Assembly: GCA_049323755.1 (NCBI GenBank)
Contig: JBMOPE010000007.1
Span: forward strand, 1 to 64,000
Direction: 5' to 3'
From: BRHc4a sp049323755
Lineage (GTDB): Bacteria; Bacillota; Desulfotomaculia; Desulfotomaculales; Desulfocucumaceae
Length of the DNA stretch: 64,000 nt
In this document: piece after piece, positions 42,017-49,937 of the stretch
Position numbering within the stretch: position 1 is the stretch's first letter
How the letters are laid out: every line of letters starts with the position of its first letter
Translations under genes and position numbers: made by a program
Notes under the pieces: model-generated
What the model was told of the DNA's origin: nothing
What the model saw: the letters and a program-made list of their open reading frames with translations, nothing else
The model's database searches: none

Positions 42017-42565
42017 ATGTCTTTGTCAAATGCCATTTTAGGCCTTTTAAGCTACCGCCCGATGACGGGATACAGCATGAAAGAGGTTTTTGACAATTCA
42101 ATAAGCCATTTCTGGCATGCTCACTTAAGCCAGATATACCGTGAGCTGTCCAGGATGGAGGAGAACGGACTGGTTAAGTTCGAGGTCCAGAGAAGGGAAG
42201 GAAGGCCCGACAGAAAGGTTTATAACATAACTCCCCTGGGAGAGGAAAAATTTCAGTCCTGGCTTGAGTCTTTCCCGGAAAAGCTTGTTATGAGCTATAA
42301 TGATGAGTTTCTTCTCCGTCTTTACTTTGGAGGAAGAATTAACAGGGAGGAAGTTCTTTTTCAGATTACAAAGTATAAAAAAGAAACGGAATCCCGGCTG
42401 AATCAATTCGAATCACTATACCGGGTAATAGAGGAGTATTCGAAAAAGGCGGGGGGCCCTGAAGACAAGTTGTACTGGGAGCTCACACTTGATCTCGGAG
42501 TCCGTATGCTGAAGGCAAATCTTGAGTGGATTGAACAGGCGGCCGAAAAAATAAAGAATCAATAG
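42017..42565 (+). CDS. PadR-family regulator with C-terminal Vir-like domain
   Basis: 182 aa; start codon ATG after GACGGTGATG, a weak site. N-terminal winged helix (AILGLLSYRPMTGYSMKEVF, HLSQIYRELSRMEENGLVKF, GRPDRKVYNITPLGEEKFQS) joined to a helical C-terminal domain (about 90-180) as in PadR subfamily 1 (AphA-like). It probably controls adjacent genes, perhaps the upstream flavoenzyme. Ligand unknown. Confidence 0.85.
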   Translation: MSLSNAILGLLSYRPMTGYSMKEVFDNSISHFWHAHLSQIYRELSRMEENGLVKFEVQRREGRPDRKVYNITPLGEEKFQSWLESFPEKLVMSYNDEFLLRLYFGGRINREEVLFQITKYKKETESRLNQFESLYRVIEEYSKKAGGPEDKLYWELTLDLGVRMLKANLEWIEQAAEKIKNQ

Positions 42566-42672
42566 GTTGCCCTGCAGATATAAGCTATATAGTGCATTTA
42601 GCAAAAATAAAAAAAAGTACTTGATCTCCTTGAGGAAATATATTATAGTACTTCTATAAGCTTTATAATATT

Positions 42673-42743
42673 ACTCATTGTTGAGTTATTTTGGGCATTG
42701 AAGCCCGGCATCGTTTAAAGCAGCGGTGCCGGGCTTAAATTTT
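42673..42743 (+). promoter_or_regulatory. ANTAR-type antiterminator/terminator unit 1 of the amt2-glnK leader
   Basis: The clearest copy in the window. Hairpin 1 is ACTC, loop ATTGTT, GAGT (42673-42686). After 6 bases, hairpin 2 is GGGC, loop ATTGAA, GCCC (42693-42706). Both loops have A at position 1 and G at position 4. Hairpin 2 shares bases with a 13-bp terminator stem (42701-42713 with 42724-42736), which has only a short T-stretch after it. Confidence 0.75.
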
Positions 42744-42809
42744 ATATTGGGTTTTAATGTTATGAGTTATTGCTGTTAGTCATCATTCTTAAAATTAAAA
42801 TTTGGTTTT

Positions 42810-42868
42810 AATACAAGGATGTATTTTTGTGCAAGGGCGCTATTATGTCAATTAATAGCGCCCTTTTT
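42810..42868 (+). promoter_or_regulatory. ANTAR-type antiterminator/terminator unit 2 of the amt2-glnK leader
   Basis: Hairpin 1 is AATAC, loop AAGGAT, GTATT (42810-42825). Hairpin 2 is GC, loop AAGGGC, GC (42831-42840), with A1 and G4 but only two stem pairs. It overlaps a perfect 11-bp terminator (42835-42845 with 42853-42863) followed by TTTTT. Confidence 0.65.
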
Positions 42869-42972
42869 GTTAGAATTATTTAGTATGCTGCTACATACCT
42901 TCCAGATGAGGCGCCGTTTGGTAGGGGATGTGGTGCAAAATAAACAGTTAGCTTATCCAAGGAGGAATTAAT

Positions 42973-44376
42973 ATGTCAGGTATTGCTTTTAAACTTAGAT
43001 TATTTTTAACCCTATTAATTGTGAGTATACCCGGCCTTGCCTGGGCAGGTGAAGAGGGGCCTGCGATAGACACAGGTGACACGACGTTCATACTTATCTG
43101 CACCGCCATGGTAATGCTGATGGCTCCCGGACTGGCGCTGTTTTACGGCGGCATGGTCAGAAAGAAAAATGTACTCAGCACAATAATGCAGAGCTTTATA
43201 GCAATATGCGTGGTATCGGTGGTGTGGGTGCTATGGGGCTACTCACTGGCCTTTGGCACGGACCATGGACACCTTGTGGGATCACTGGAATGGCTGGGTC
43301 TTAACGGCGTGGGGCAGGAGCCCAACGCAGACTATTCAGAAACAATACCGCACTTTTTATTCATGGCCTTCCAGCTAATGTTTGCAATAATAACCGCAGC
43401 TATTATATCAGGTTCCGTAGCGGAAAGAATGCGCTTCCCGGCCTTTTTAGGATTCCTGGTTCTGTGGAGCACACTGGTATATTCCCCCCTGGCCCACTGG
43501 GTATGGGGAGTTGACGGCTGGCTGAGAAACCTGGGTGCCCTTGACTTTGCTGGAGGCACCGTGGTGCATATAAGCTCCGGTGTATCCGGCCTGGTGGCAG
43601 CCATAGTGCTGGGTAAGAGAAAAGGGTATGGAAGCGAGGCAATGATACCCCACCAGCTGCCCTTTACAGTATTGGGAGCAGGCCTATTATGGTTTGGCTG
43701 GTTCGGCTTCAACGGAGGCAGCGCGCTGGCGGCCAATGGCCTTGCAGCCAGCGCCTTCGTGGTAACCAATACATCAGCGGCCATGGCAGCACTGTCCTGG
43801 GTGCTGGCGGAGTGGGCGCACCACGGCAGGCCCACCCTGCTGGGAGCAGCCAGCGGCGCGGTGGCGGGCCTTGTGGCAATAACACCGGCGGCAGGATTTG
43901 TGACACCGATGTCGTCACTGGCCATAGGCCTGGTGGCCGGAGTGATTTGCTACCTGGCGGTCAGCGTGGTTAAAAGAAAGCTTGGCTATGATGACTCACT
44001 GGATGCCTTCGGAGTGCATGGCATAGGCGGTATATGGGGAGCCCTGGCCACCGGCATATTTGCCACCACGGCCGTAAACGATGCCGGAGCAGACGGGCTT
44101 TTATACGGAAACGCTGCCCAGATGGGCACCCAGGTTATAGGAGTGCTTGCCACTGTAGCCTTCGCCGGCATAGCCACCTTTATAATACTTAAGCTGATAA
44201 GTGTAGTTACCAGACTCAGGGTCACCACCGAGGAGGAGGAAATGGGACTCGACCTGTCCCTTCACGGGGAAGATGCTTATCCGGACATAGTTGTAGGCTC
44301 TGTATTCAGGAGTGAATATATCACGGGATCAGTTCCCGCCAGCTCGATAATGACGGCTGAAGTAAATATTAAGTAG
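42973..44376 (+). CDS. amt: ammonium transporter Amt, copy 2
   Basis: 467 aa, ATG after CAAGGAGG. Signal peptide different from copy 1 (MSGIAFKLRLFLTLLIVSIP, cleavage after AWA), then the same channel: [12 protein letters not shown], the two pore His and about eleven membrane helices. DNA from 43034 to 44210 is almost identical to 10027-11203 in copy 1, whereas both gene ends differ (last 60 residues: [20 protein letters not shown]). It is followed 15 bases later by glnK, the classical amtB-glnK pairing, so GlnK probably plugs this channel when nitrogen is plentiful. Confidence 0.93.
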   Translation: MSGIAFKLRLFLTLLIVSIPGLAWAGEEGPAIDTGDTTFILICTAMVMLMAPGLALFYGGMVRKKNVLSTIMQSFIAICVVSVVWVLWGYSLAFGTDHGHLVGSLEWLGLNGVGQEPNADYSETIPHFLFMAFQLMFAIITAAIISGSVAERMRFPAFLGFLVLWSTLVYSPLAHWVWGVDGWLRNLGALDFAGGTVVHISSGVSGLVAAIVLGKRKGYGSEAMIPHQLPFTVLGAGLLWFGWFGFNGGSALAANGLAASAFVVTNTSAAMAALSWVLAEWAHHGRPTLLGAASGAVAGLVAITPAAGFVTPMSSLAIGLVAGVICYLAVSVVKRKLGYDDSLDAFGVHGIGGIWGALATGIFATTAVNDAGADGLLYGNAAQMGTQVIGVLATVAFAGIATFIILKLISVVTRLRVTTEEEEMGLDLSLHGEDAYPDIVVGSVFRSEYITGSVPASSIMTAEVNIK

Positions 44377-44391
44377 GAAGGATTGGTGTTT

Positions 44392-44730
44392 ATGAAGAAA
44401 ATTGAATGCATATTGAGGCCAAGCAAGCTGGAAGAGGTAAAAGAGTCCCTTAACCAGTACGGGGTTCATGGTATGACTGTTATGCAGGTAATGGGGTGCG
44501 GCCTTCAAAAGGGCCGGAAGGAAGTATACAGGGGCACCGAGCTTACAATAAACCTGCTTCCAAAGGTAAAAATAGAAATTGTAGTAAAGGATAGCATTGT
44601 TGAAGATGTAATAGGCCTGTTGCGAAAGTCGGCAATGACCGGTCAGATAGGTGACGGAAAAATATTTGTGAGCACCGTTGATAATGTGGTGAGGATAAGG
44701 ACCGGTGAGACAGGGGAATCAGCTATTTAA
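44392..44730 (+). CDS. glnK: PII signal protein GlnK/GlnB
   Basis: 112 aa from the ATG at 44392 (AGGAAGGA upstream); a TTG at 44383 is in frame. Canonical PII: MKKIECILRPSKLEEVKESL, GMTVMQVMGCGLQKGRKEVY with Tyr at the tip of the T-loop in VYRGTEL, LLPKVKIEIVVKDSIVEDVI, GQIGDGKIFVSTVDNVVRIR and the C-terminal RTGETGESAI. It senses ATP/ADP and 2-oxoglutarate and should bind the upstream Amt. It differs clearly from the NifI proteins of the nif cluster. Confidence 0.93.
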   Translation: MKKIECILRPSKLEEVKESLNQYGVHGMTVMQVMGCGLQKGRKEVYRGTELTINLLPKVKIEIVVKDSIVEDVIGLLRKSAMTGQIGDGKIFVSTVDNVVRIRTGETGESAI

Positions 44731-44783
44731 AACACAACAAAACAAAGCCCGGGGAAACCCGGGTTTTGTTTTGTTGTGTTTCT
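44731..44783. terminator. long hairpin after glnK, bidirectional
   Basis: A 23-bp stem (44731-44753 with 44758-44780), only one G-T pair, loop GAAA. The core is CCCGGG on each side, flanked by AACAAAACAAAG and its complement. T-rich on the plus strand and also on the minus strand. Confidence 0.8.
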
Positions 44784-44934
44784 CACCAATTCCTGATTCC
44801 CATTTCCCAATTCCGGACCCGTGAATAATTCTTGAGAGATATTTTTGAAAACTCTGTAAAGTATATTGCCCAATTAGCATTCTATTCGTATAATTATATA
44901 TAACAATGTACTTAACTGAAAGAAGGTATGGATT

Positions 44935-46071
44935 ATGGGGCACCTGACTATGGCCAAGGGAGAGGTATACAGGGCGCTGGCGGAAAGGCTGGACAAGAAC
45001 CCGATTGGAGCGGTCATTAATGATACCCTTATGGAAATATTGTACCGCATGTACTCAGAGCCTGAGGCAGCTATTGGAAGTAAATTCCCTATGCGCCCGA
45101 CAACGTTAGAAAAGATTGCCGAACGTACCGGGATGAGTGAGGAAGATTTGAAAATCCACCTGGAAAACATGGCCCAAAAGGGGCTGGTGGCGGATTTTCC
45201 GAGAAAAGGGACAACATTTTATTATCTGTCACCCCTGGTGGTGGGCTGGTTCGAGTACACCTTTATGAGGGTTACCGATAAACTGCCCATGGCTGAGCTG
45301 GCCAGGCTGTTTAATGACTATCACCACGAGAAGGGTGTGGCCGAAGAGTTTTTTGGCGCAGAAACCAAAATGTTTAACGTTTTGCCATATGAAAGCGGCA
45401 TCCCCGACAGTGTAAAGACAGAGGTTTTAACATACGAGAGGGCTTCGGAAATAATAAGGGAATCTGGAGGAGGCTCCCTTTCGATGTGCTATTGCCGGCA
45501 TCAGGCAAGGCATATGGGAACAGCCTGTGACAACCCGGTGGAGGATGTTTGCACCAGCCTTGGAAAAGCTTCCGATTTTCTAATCAGAAGAGGGTTTGCC
45601 CGCCCGGCAACGGTGGATGAATTGCTCCAGGTACTTGAAAGAACTGAGCAATTGGGTTTGGTTCACATAGGTGACAATGTTCAGAACAACCCGGCTTTTA
45701 TTTGTCACTGCTGCGGGTGCTGCTGTGGTGTTTTGAGGTCCATTAATGAAAAAGGTGTAATGTCGGTTCACCCCGGAAATTTTATACCGCTGGTTGATCT
45801 CGAAAAGTGCGTTGGTTGCGGAATATGTGCCAAAAGATGCCATATTAACGCCATTGAGATTATTGAAACAGTTCCGGGTGATAAAAAGAGTAAAAAGGCC
45901 TTTGTAAAGGAAGACCTGTGCATAGGTTGCGGGGTCTGCCTGGCCGGGTGTAAAAAAGAGTCCATTGGCTTTATACGAAGGAAAACTATACATGTGCCTC
46001 CCAAAAATATGAAGGAACAGATGATGCAAATTGCGATGCAGAAAGACAAAATAAAGCACTTTATGGAGTAA
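44935..46071 (+). CDS. winged-helix/Cys-rich/dicluster ferredoxin protein
   Basis: 378 aa. ATG at 44935; AAGAAGG lies just upstream. The N-terminal 110 residues look like a winged helix (TTLEKIAERTGMSEEDLKIH, LENMAQKGLVADFPRKGTTF). The middle has Cys-rich motifs SMCYCRHQARHMGTACD and ICHCCGCCCGVLRS. The C-terminus has two 4Fe-4S ferredoxin motifs, CVGCGICAKRCHINAIEI and CIGCGVCLAGCKKESI. Similar proteins occur in anaerobes without known function. It could sense redox or electron supply and act on DNA, but this is inference. The stop codon lies inside the stem of a perfect hairpin. Confidence 0.75.
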   Translation: MGHLTMAKGEVYRALAERLDKNPIGAVINDTLMEILYRMYSEPEAAIGSKFPMRPTTLEKIAERTGMSEEDLKIHLENMAQKGLVADFPRKGTTFYYLSPLVVGWFEYTFMRVTDKLPMAELARLFNDYHHEKGVAEEFFGAETKMFNVLPYESGIPDSVKTEVLTYERASEIIRESGGGSLSMCYCRHQARHMGTACDNPVEDVCTSLGKASDFLIRRGFARPATVDELLQVLERTEQLGLVHIGDNVQNNPAFICHCCGCCCGVLRSINEKGVMSVHPGNFIPLVDLEKCVGCGICAKRCHINAIEIIETVPGDKKSKKAFVKEDLCIGCGVCLAGCKKESIGFIRRKTIHVPPKNMKEQMMQIAMQKDKIKHFME

Positions 46072-46115
46072 GAATAGAAAGCCGGGCAAAGAGCCCGGCT
46101 TTCTATTCTTACTCC
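46065..46115. terminator. 23-bp perfect inverted repeat overlapping the end of the ferredoxin gene
   Basis: 46065-46087 and 46093-46115 are exactly complementary over 23 bases with loop AAAGA. The left arm starts in the last codons of the gene. Core GCCGGGC/GCCCGGC. It can serve as terminator for both the upstream gene and the convergent HD gene. Confidence 0.8.
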
Positions 46116-46124
46116 ACTTCAATC

Positions 46125-46170
46125 TACAATTCCCAATTCCGGACCCGCTGGCAAGCGGCAACGCCCTTTA
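46125..46170. repeat. dispersed composite repeat (heptamer + CCGCTGGC hairpin)
   Basis: ACAATTCCCAATTCCGGACC, then CCGCTGGCAAGCGG, then AACGCCC. Nearly the same module as at 39745-39775 and, in part, 36040-36070. It lies between the ferredoxin gene and the end of the HD gene. Confidence 0.6.
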
Positions 46171-46671
46171 TCACTCGCCTGACCGAAGGCTAAGGGCAAG
46201 ATTCTTACCTGTTACGGTCTTAAAATTGTTAAGCACCATTTTTTGGTACTTTGAAAAATCGGCTTTAAAGATAGGCATGTCGGGAAGATTTGTTATCAGG
46301 TCGGCCTCCCAAAGAATCTGAAAGTCTATGCCGTCTATTTTTGATTTCAGGTGATGATTCCCTATAATGTATAGGATCCGCCATTTAGTTTCTCCATCTA
46401 TTCCGGTTTTATCAAGAATCTTTTTAGCCAGGGGAGGACCTTCCCTGTGCTGGTATACGGGGGCCGTAGATTTATATACGGCTTCCGCCTGCCTGATACC
46501 TATATCGTGCAGTATGGCAGTGTATGCTACAGTATTCCTTATTATGCTATTATCCTGGACTTCCCTGTCGCATATATATAGCGAGTGTTTAAGTACCTCC
46601 AAAGCGTGGTTTATTCTTTTACTGTCATCACCAAATATTGATTTCATCCCGGCTATTACCAAATCAAGCAT
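46171..46671 (-). CDS. HD-domain phosphohydrolase-like protein
   Basis: 166 aa from the ATG at 46671, which overlaps the stop of the gene upstream by 8 bases; an ATG at 46692 would give 173 aa. HD superfamily: INHALEVLKHSLYICDRE (first His), AYTAILHDIGI (the HD pair), HHLKSKIDGIDFQILWEADL (distal Asp). Such enzymes hydrolyse nucleotides, second messengers or phosphate esters. The substrate is unknown. It is probably co-translated with the small gene before it. Confidence 0.8.
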   Translation of the reverse strand: MLDLVIAGMKSIFGDDSKRINHALEVLKHSLYICDREVQDNSIIRNTVAYTAILHDIGIRQAEAVYKSTAPVYQHREGPPLAKKILDKTGIDGETKWRILYIIGNHHLKSKIDGIDFQILWEADLITNLPDMPIFKADFSKYQKMVLNNFKTVTGKNLALSLRSGE

Positions 46672-46939
46672 CTTTGTTAACAATGCCCCCATTACCGGCT
46701 ATTATTTTATTCCATTTTTCGGCTACCACTGTGCGATTGGGGGAAGTGGGACTTAAAAGTGTTGCCAGTTCCTCTCCGGAAACAAGATAACTGGGCTTAC
46801 TGCCTCTTTCAATACCCTCGATTATCCCATGAAGCCGGTCTACATCGCAGCTTTGACAGTGTTTTCTTGTAAGAAGACACTGGTCGCAGGCTCTTTGAAG
46901 AAGTGTTTTGATTTGATCAAAGTCGCTATCCAAAAACAT
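46664..46939 (-). CDS. small conserved-looking protein upstream of the HD gene
   Basis: 91 aa from the ATG at 46939 (AAGGA upstream; GTG at 46948 possible). It has three Cys in CDQCLLTRKHCQSCDVDR, perhaps a metal site, and RLHGIIEGIERGSKPSYLVS, VVAEKWNKIIAG. No family recognised. The 8-base overlap with the HD gene suggests they are translated together and may work together. Confidence 0.55.
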   Translation of the reverse strand: MFLDSDFDQIKTLLQRACDQCLLTRKHCQSCDVDRLHGIIEGIERGSKPSYLVSGEELATLLSPTSPNRTVVAEKWNKIIAGNGGIVNKDA

Positions 46940-46967
46940 AAGAACCACATCCTTGAAGTATAATAAA

Positions 46968-47003
46968 AAAAGGGACCGTATCTTTTCGATGCGGCCCCTT
47001 TGC
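46968..47003 (-). terminator. terminator of the pilZ gene
   Basis: Read on the minus strand, AAAGGGGCCGCATC pairs with GATACGGTCCCTTT around GAAAA, followed by a T-run (poly-A at 46961-46970 on the plus strand). Confidence 0.7.
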
Positions 47004-47091
47004 CGTTACCCGACAATATAAATATACTATTTTGAAAGGAAAAAAACAATTAATAAGGGCTAATGTATACTGTATAAATGATATGGTGGTA

Positions 47092-47760
47092 TCAGCTTTT
47101 TGAATTTGAGTAAATAAATCTTATTATATTCAGGTAATCAATTGCTGAAAGTCCCTCAAATCGTATATTGGCCACATATTTCCGGTAACTCTGGCTTTTG
47201 GGAAGGTTAGGATTATTAACATAGTTTATGTCGGTTACCTTTTTTATTTTTAAAACACGGCCCCTTACAAGGATGTTTTTGCTGGCATAGCCATGGGGAA
47301 CCAGGAACTGAAAAATCAGTACAGCCCCTTCTTTATGAAATCTCGAGGAATACATTTTCATACCCCCGGGGCCCATATTTATTGAATACGTCGTATACCA
47401 CTCTTCAGGCCCCTGGTCCTCCATGTATTTTACTTTGATTTCGCAGGTAACACGGAAGTTGGCCCGTCTTTCGTTATAGTCCTCTCTTGAGATAATTCTT
47501 ATTTCCAGAGAGTCAACAAACAGTTCGCTGACAATTCCACCAAATAAGAATAGTTCTCCTTGTTCGTCTCCCCCCAGTATTCTCAGTTCAATTTTACGGT
47601 TTGTATCGATGCCGGGATCTCTATATGTAGGGAGACTTAACACTATCCTGTTGTGGTCGGACAGCGAAAGAACAGTGCATGTGTAAAAAATGCTGGATCC
47701 TTTTGCTCTAATAGCCACGGTTATTTCAGGTTTTATTTCATCGATATTGACGGCTTCCAT
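47092..47760 (-). CDS. PilZ-domain (YcgR-like) c-di-GMP-binding protein
   Basis: 222 aa from the ATG at 47760, preceded by AGGGAG; ATGs at 47766 and 47787 are alternatives. The N-terminal half resembles the YcgR-N domain (ITVAIRAKGSSIFYTCTVLS, GEQGELFLFGGIVSEL-like). The C-terminal PilZ domain has the c-di-GMP motif RRANFRV (RxxxR) and SINMGPGGMKMY in place of D/NxSxxG, with the Ser changed to Met. It probably brakes motility or controls exopolysaccharide at high c-di-GMP. No flagellar genes are in the window. Confidence 0.8.
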   Translation of the reverse strand: MEAVNIDEIKPEITVAIRAKGSSIFYTCTVLSLSDHNRIVLSLPTYRDPGIDTNRKIELRILGGDEQGELFLFGGIVSELFVDSLEIRIISREDYNERRANFRVTCEIKVKYMEDQGPEEWYTTYSINMGPGGMKMYSSRFHKEGAVLIFQFLVPHGYASKNILVRGRVLKIKKVTDINYVNNPNLPKSQSYRKYVANIRFEGLSAIDYLNIIRFIYSNSKS

Positions 47761-47943
47761 TTGCATCTCCCTGTTTATGCTATACACATTTTACAAAAGC
47801 TTAATAATTATGCATACTATTAACTTCAATTATATCCTATTTTGATATTAGAAGTTAATATTATTGTATTAATGAAGGAAAACGTGTCGTGTCAGCGAAT
47901 AAAAAAATGATTCAAAAAGTTATATAATAAGGGGTGAGATAAA

Positions 47944-48060
47944 ATGGAAAAAGATCTGAAAAAAATCACCTGCCCTGTATGTGGCATGGTCTTCTGGGTG
48001 GAAGACGGTGAGGAACCGAGGTATTGCCCTTTTTGCGGGGTAATAGTAAACCTCGGCTGA
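47944..48060 (+). CDS. 38-residue zinc-ribbon/rubredoxin-like protein
   Basis: A short open frame with a strong site (AAGGGGTGAG) and a tight composition: ITCPVCGMVFWVEDG, then EEPRYCPFCGVIVNLG. Two CxxC knuckles 16 residues apart would bind one Zn or Fe ion. It is followed by an ACCCGGG/CCCGGGT terminator, and then by a rubrerythrin-like gene with its own leader. A role in oxygen or peroxide defence beside rubrerythrin is plausible but inferred. Confidence 0.7.
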   Translation: MEKDLKKITCPVCGMVFWVEDGEEPRYCPFCGVIVNLG

Positions 48061-48091
48061 TATATGCCGGCAATGAGAAATTAATGCTATT

Positions 48092-48120
48092 ACCCGGGGC
48101 TGCCCGGGTTTTAATTTTTT
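48092..48120 (+). terminator. terminator after the zinc-ribbon gene
   Basis: ACCCGGG (48092-48098), loop GCTG, CCCGGGT (48103-48109), then a T-rich stretch with TTTTTT. Confidence 0.8.
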
Positions 48121-48233
48121 ATAGAGAACAAAACTTTAGAAATAATTAATAACCTGTTAAGTATTTTGTAATCTCTAATCTCTATGATTTATTTATAAAC
48201 CGAACAATAATTTCAACCAGAGGGGGAAAGAAA

Positions 48234-48722
48234 ATGGCGTGGAGCATTTTAACATTTACAGGTAAGGAAATCATTGAATTGGCCACCGAAATTGAAAAGG
48301 CAGGAAAAGCTTTTTATGAGGCGGCTTCAAGGAAGGTGGAAGACCCTGAAGTCAGCGCGCTGTTTAAGGCCCTGGGGAATGAGGAAGAAAAGCATATTGG
48401 CGATTTCAGGGCACTTGAAAAGTATTTGGACGGCGGTTTTGATCCGGAAGAAAGCTATCCCGGGGAATATAGGGACTATTTAAAGGCAATAATTGATAAC
48501 CATGTGTTCAACATAAACAATGTCGAAAGTCTTGTTAAAAACGTTGTTGTGGCACGGGAGGCACTGGCGGTGGCTCTTCGTTTTGAAAAGGACTCAATAC
48601 TGATATTTCAGGAGTTTTTAAAGGTAGTTGATGAGTCCGGCAGGGATATCGTTCAAAAGCTCATTGACCAGGAAAAAGAGCATATCGGTATGCTTTTCAG
48701 GCTAAATAAAATTAAATGGTAA
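48234..48722 (+). CDS. rubrerythrin-like ferritin-family diiron protein
   Basis: 162 aa, ATG after GAGGGGGAAAG. Four-helix ferritin-like fold with diiron ligands: ELATEIEKAGKAFYEAASRK (Glu), LFKALGNEEEKHIGDFRALE (EExH), then ALRFEKDSILIFQEFLKVVD (Glu) and LIDQEKEHIGMLFRL (ExxH). No rubredoxin domain is attached, so it is the erythrin part only; the preceding 38-residue CxxC protein could supply one, as inference. It protects against peroxide in anaerobes. Confidence 0.9.
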   Translation: MAWSILTFTGKEIIELATEIEKAGKAFYEAASRKVEDPEVSALFKALGNEEEKHIGDFRALEKYLDGGFDPEESYPGEYRDYLKAIIDNHVFNINNVESLVKNVVVAREALAVALRFEKDSILIFQEFLKVVDESGRDIVQKLIDQEKEHIGMLFRLNKIKW

Positions 48723-48728
48723 GTATTA

Positions 48729-48762
48729 AGAAAAAACGCCCGCAGTAGGGGGCGTTTTTTTA
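48729..48762 (+). terminator. terminator after the rubrerythrin gene
   Basis: AAAAAACGCCC pairs with GGGGGCGTTTTTT around GCAGTA. Confidence 0.8.
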
Positions 48763-48780
48763 AATAGTATACATTTTATC

Positions 48781-48823
48781 GGGAATTAGGAATTAGGAAT
48801 TGGGAATTGGGGTTTGGGAATTG
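48781..48823. repeat. heptamer repeat (GGAATTA/GGAATTG)
   Basis: GGAATTAGGAATTAGGAATT followed by GGGAATTGGGGTTTGGGAATTG: about six heptamers of the dispersed family, in the gap between the rubrerythrin terminator and the MBL-fold gene. Confidence 0.8.
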
Positions 48824-48940
48824 TATAGAAGGAAAGCTTTAAAATATATTTCGGGCAATGGAAGGAAATTGAAATATATTGTTGAAATGAACTGAAATAA
48901 AGTGGTAAAGCGGTTACATAAAGACAGTGAGGAATTATAT

Positions 48941-49789
48941 ATGAAACAAGCTATGACTGTGAAATTCTGGGGGGTTCGCGGATCCATTCCAAGCCCGGGT
49001 GAGTATACCAGTCGTTATGGAGGTAATACCGCTTGCGTAAGTATTCACCTCGACGAGAAAAAAACCCTGGTTCTTGATGCTGGAACAGGAATACGTGAGC
49101 TGGGAAAAACGCTTATGCCGGGTGATGCCGACATATTTGTTATAGTTACCCACATTCACTGGGACCATATCCAGGGCTTTCCGTTTTTTGCGCCCATATT
49201 TCAGAAGAACAGGGTAGTGTATGTTTTTCCATACCAAAAAGGAGACACTATGTTTAATTCCCTGTTCAGGCAAATGGATGGGGCGCATTTCCCGATAACA
49301 ATGGATCATTTACCATCAAAATATCAGATTATTACCGACGATGTCTCATCTTATATGCGCCAACACGGGTTTAATATTTCCCGGATAGCTAATAATCACC
49401 CCGGCGGGGCTTATGGATACAGAATTGAAAATGGAGGAAGGTCGGTTATATATCTTACCGATAATGAACTTTACCCGCCAGCTGGAAAAGCTAATGACTT
49501 TGATGAGTTTGTCAAATTTTGCAAGGATTCGGACGTGCTAATTCATGATGCACAGTATGTGGAAGAAGATATGCCTCTCAAGCACGGCTGGGGACATAGC
49601 CTGGTGAGCCAGGTAATCGATCTGGCACTGGCGGCAAATGTAAAGCACCTGGTTCTTTTCCACCATGACCCCGACAGGACAGATAAAGAACTTGACATAA
49701 TACAGGAAAAGGCACGGGAGTGGCTAAGAGATAATAACCATAAGATGGAGTGTACAGTTGCTTATGAGGGAATGGCCCTACACATATAA
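48941..49789 (+). CDS. MBL-fold metallohydrolase
   Basis: 282 aa from the ATG at 48941 (GTGAGG upstream); the longer frame to 48902 lacks a site. Metallo-beta-lactamase fold with the first metal motif THIHWDHIQGFPFF, then NNHPGGAYGYRI (His), YLTDNELY (Asp) and LFHHDPDRTDKELDII (His). The N-terminal VKFWGVRGSIPSPGEYTSRY is typical of the cAMP-phosphodiesterase/RNase-Z-like branch that hydrolyses cyclic nucleotides or related phosphodiesters. Monocistronic, with a terminator after it. Confidence 0.88.
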   Translation: MKQAMTVKFWGVRGSIPSPGEYTSRYGGNTACVSIHLDEKKTLVLDAGTGIRELGKTLMPGDADIFVIVTHIHWDHIQGFPFFAPIFQKNRVVYVFPYQKGDTMFNSLFRQMDGAHFPITMDHLPSKYQIITDDVSSYMRQHGFNISRIANNHPGGAYGYRIENGGRSVIYLTDNELYPPAGKANDFDEFVKFCKDSDVLIHDAQYVEEDMPLKHGWGHSLVSQVIDLALAANVKHLVLFHHDPDRTDKELDIIQEKAREWLRDNNHKMECTVAYEGMALHI

Positions 49790-49803
49790 CTATAGTTTAA
49801 TAT

Positions 49804-49825
49804 CCGGCATTGGCCGGTTTTTTTA
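49804..49825 (+). terminator. terminator after the MBL-fold gene
   Basis: CCGGC (49804-49808) pairs with GCCGG (49813-49817), followed by eight T. Confidence 0.75.
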
Positions 49826-49937
49826 TTGCCAAAACATATTGACTGGCTATATATGTAAATATAAAATATTTTTGACATTAATAATAGATAAATGCAATAA
49901 AATACCAAAAAATGGGGCATAAAGGGGTATTGGAGCA

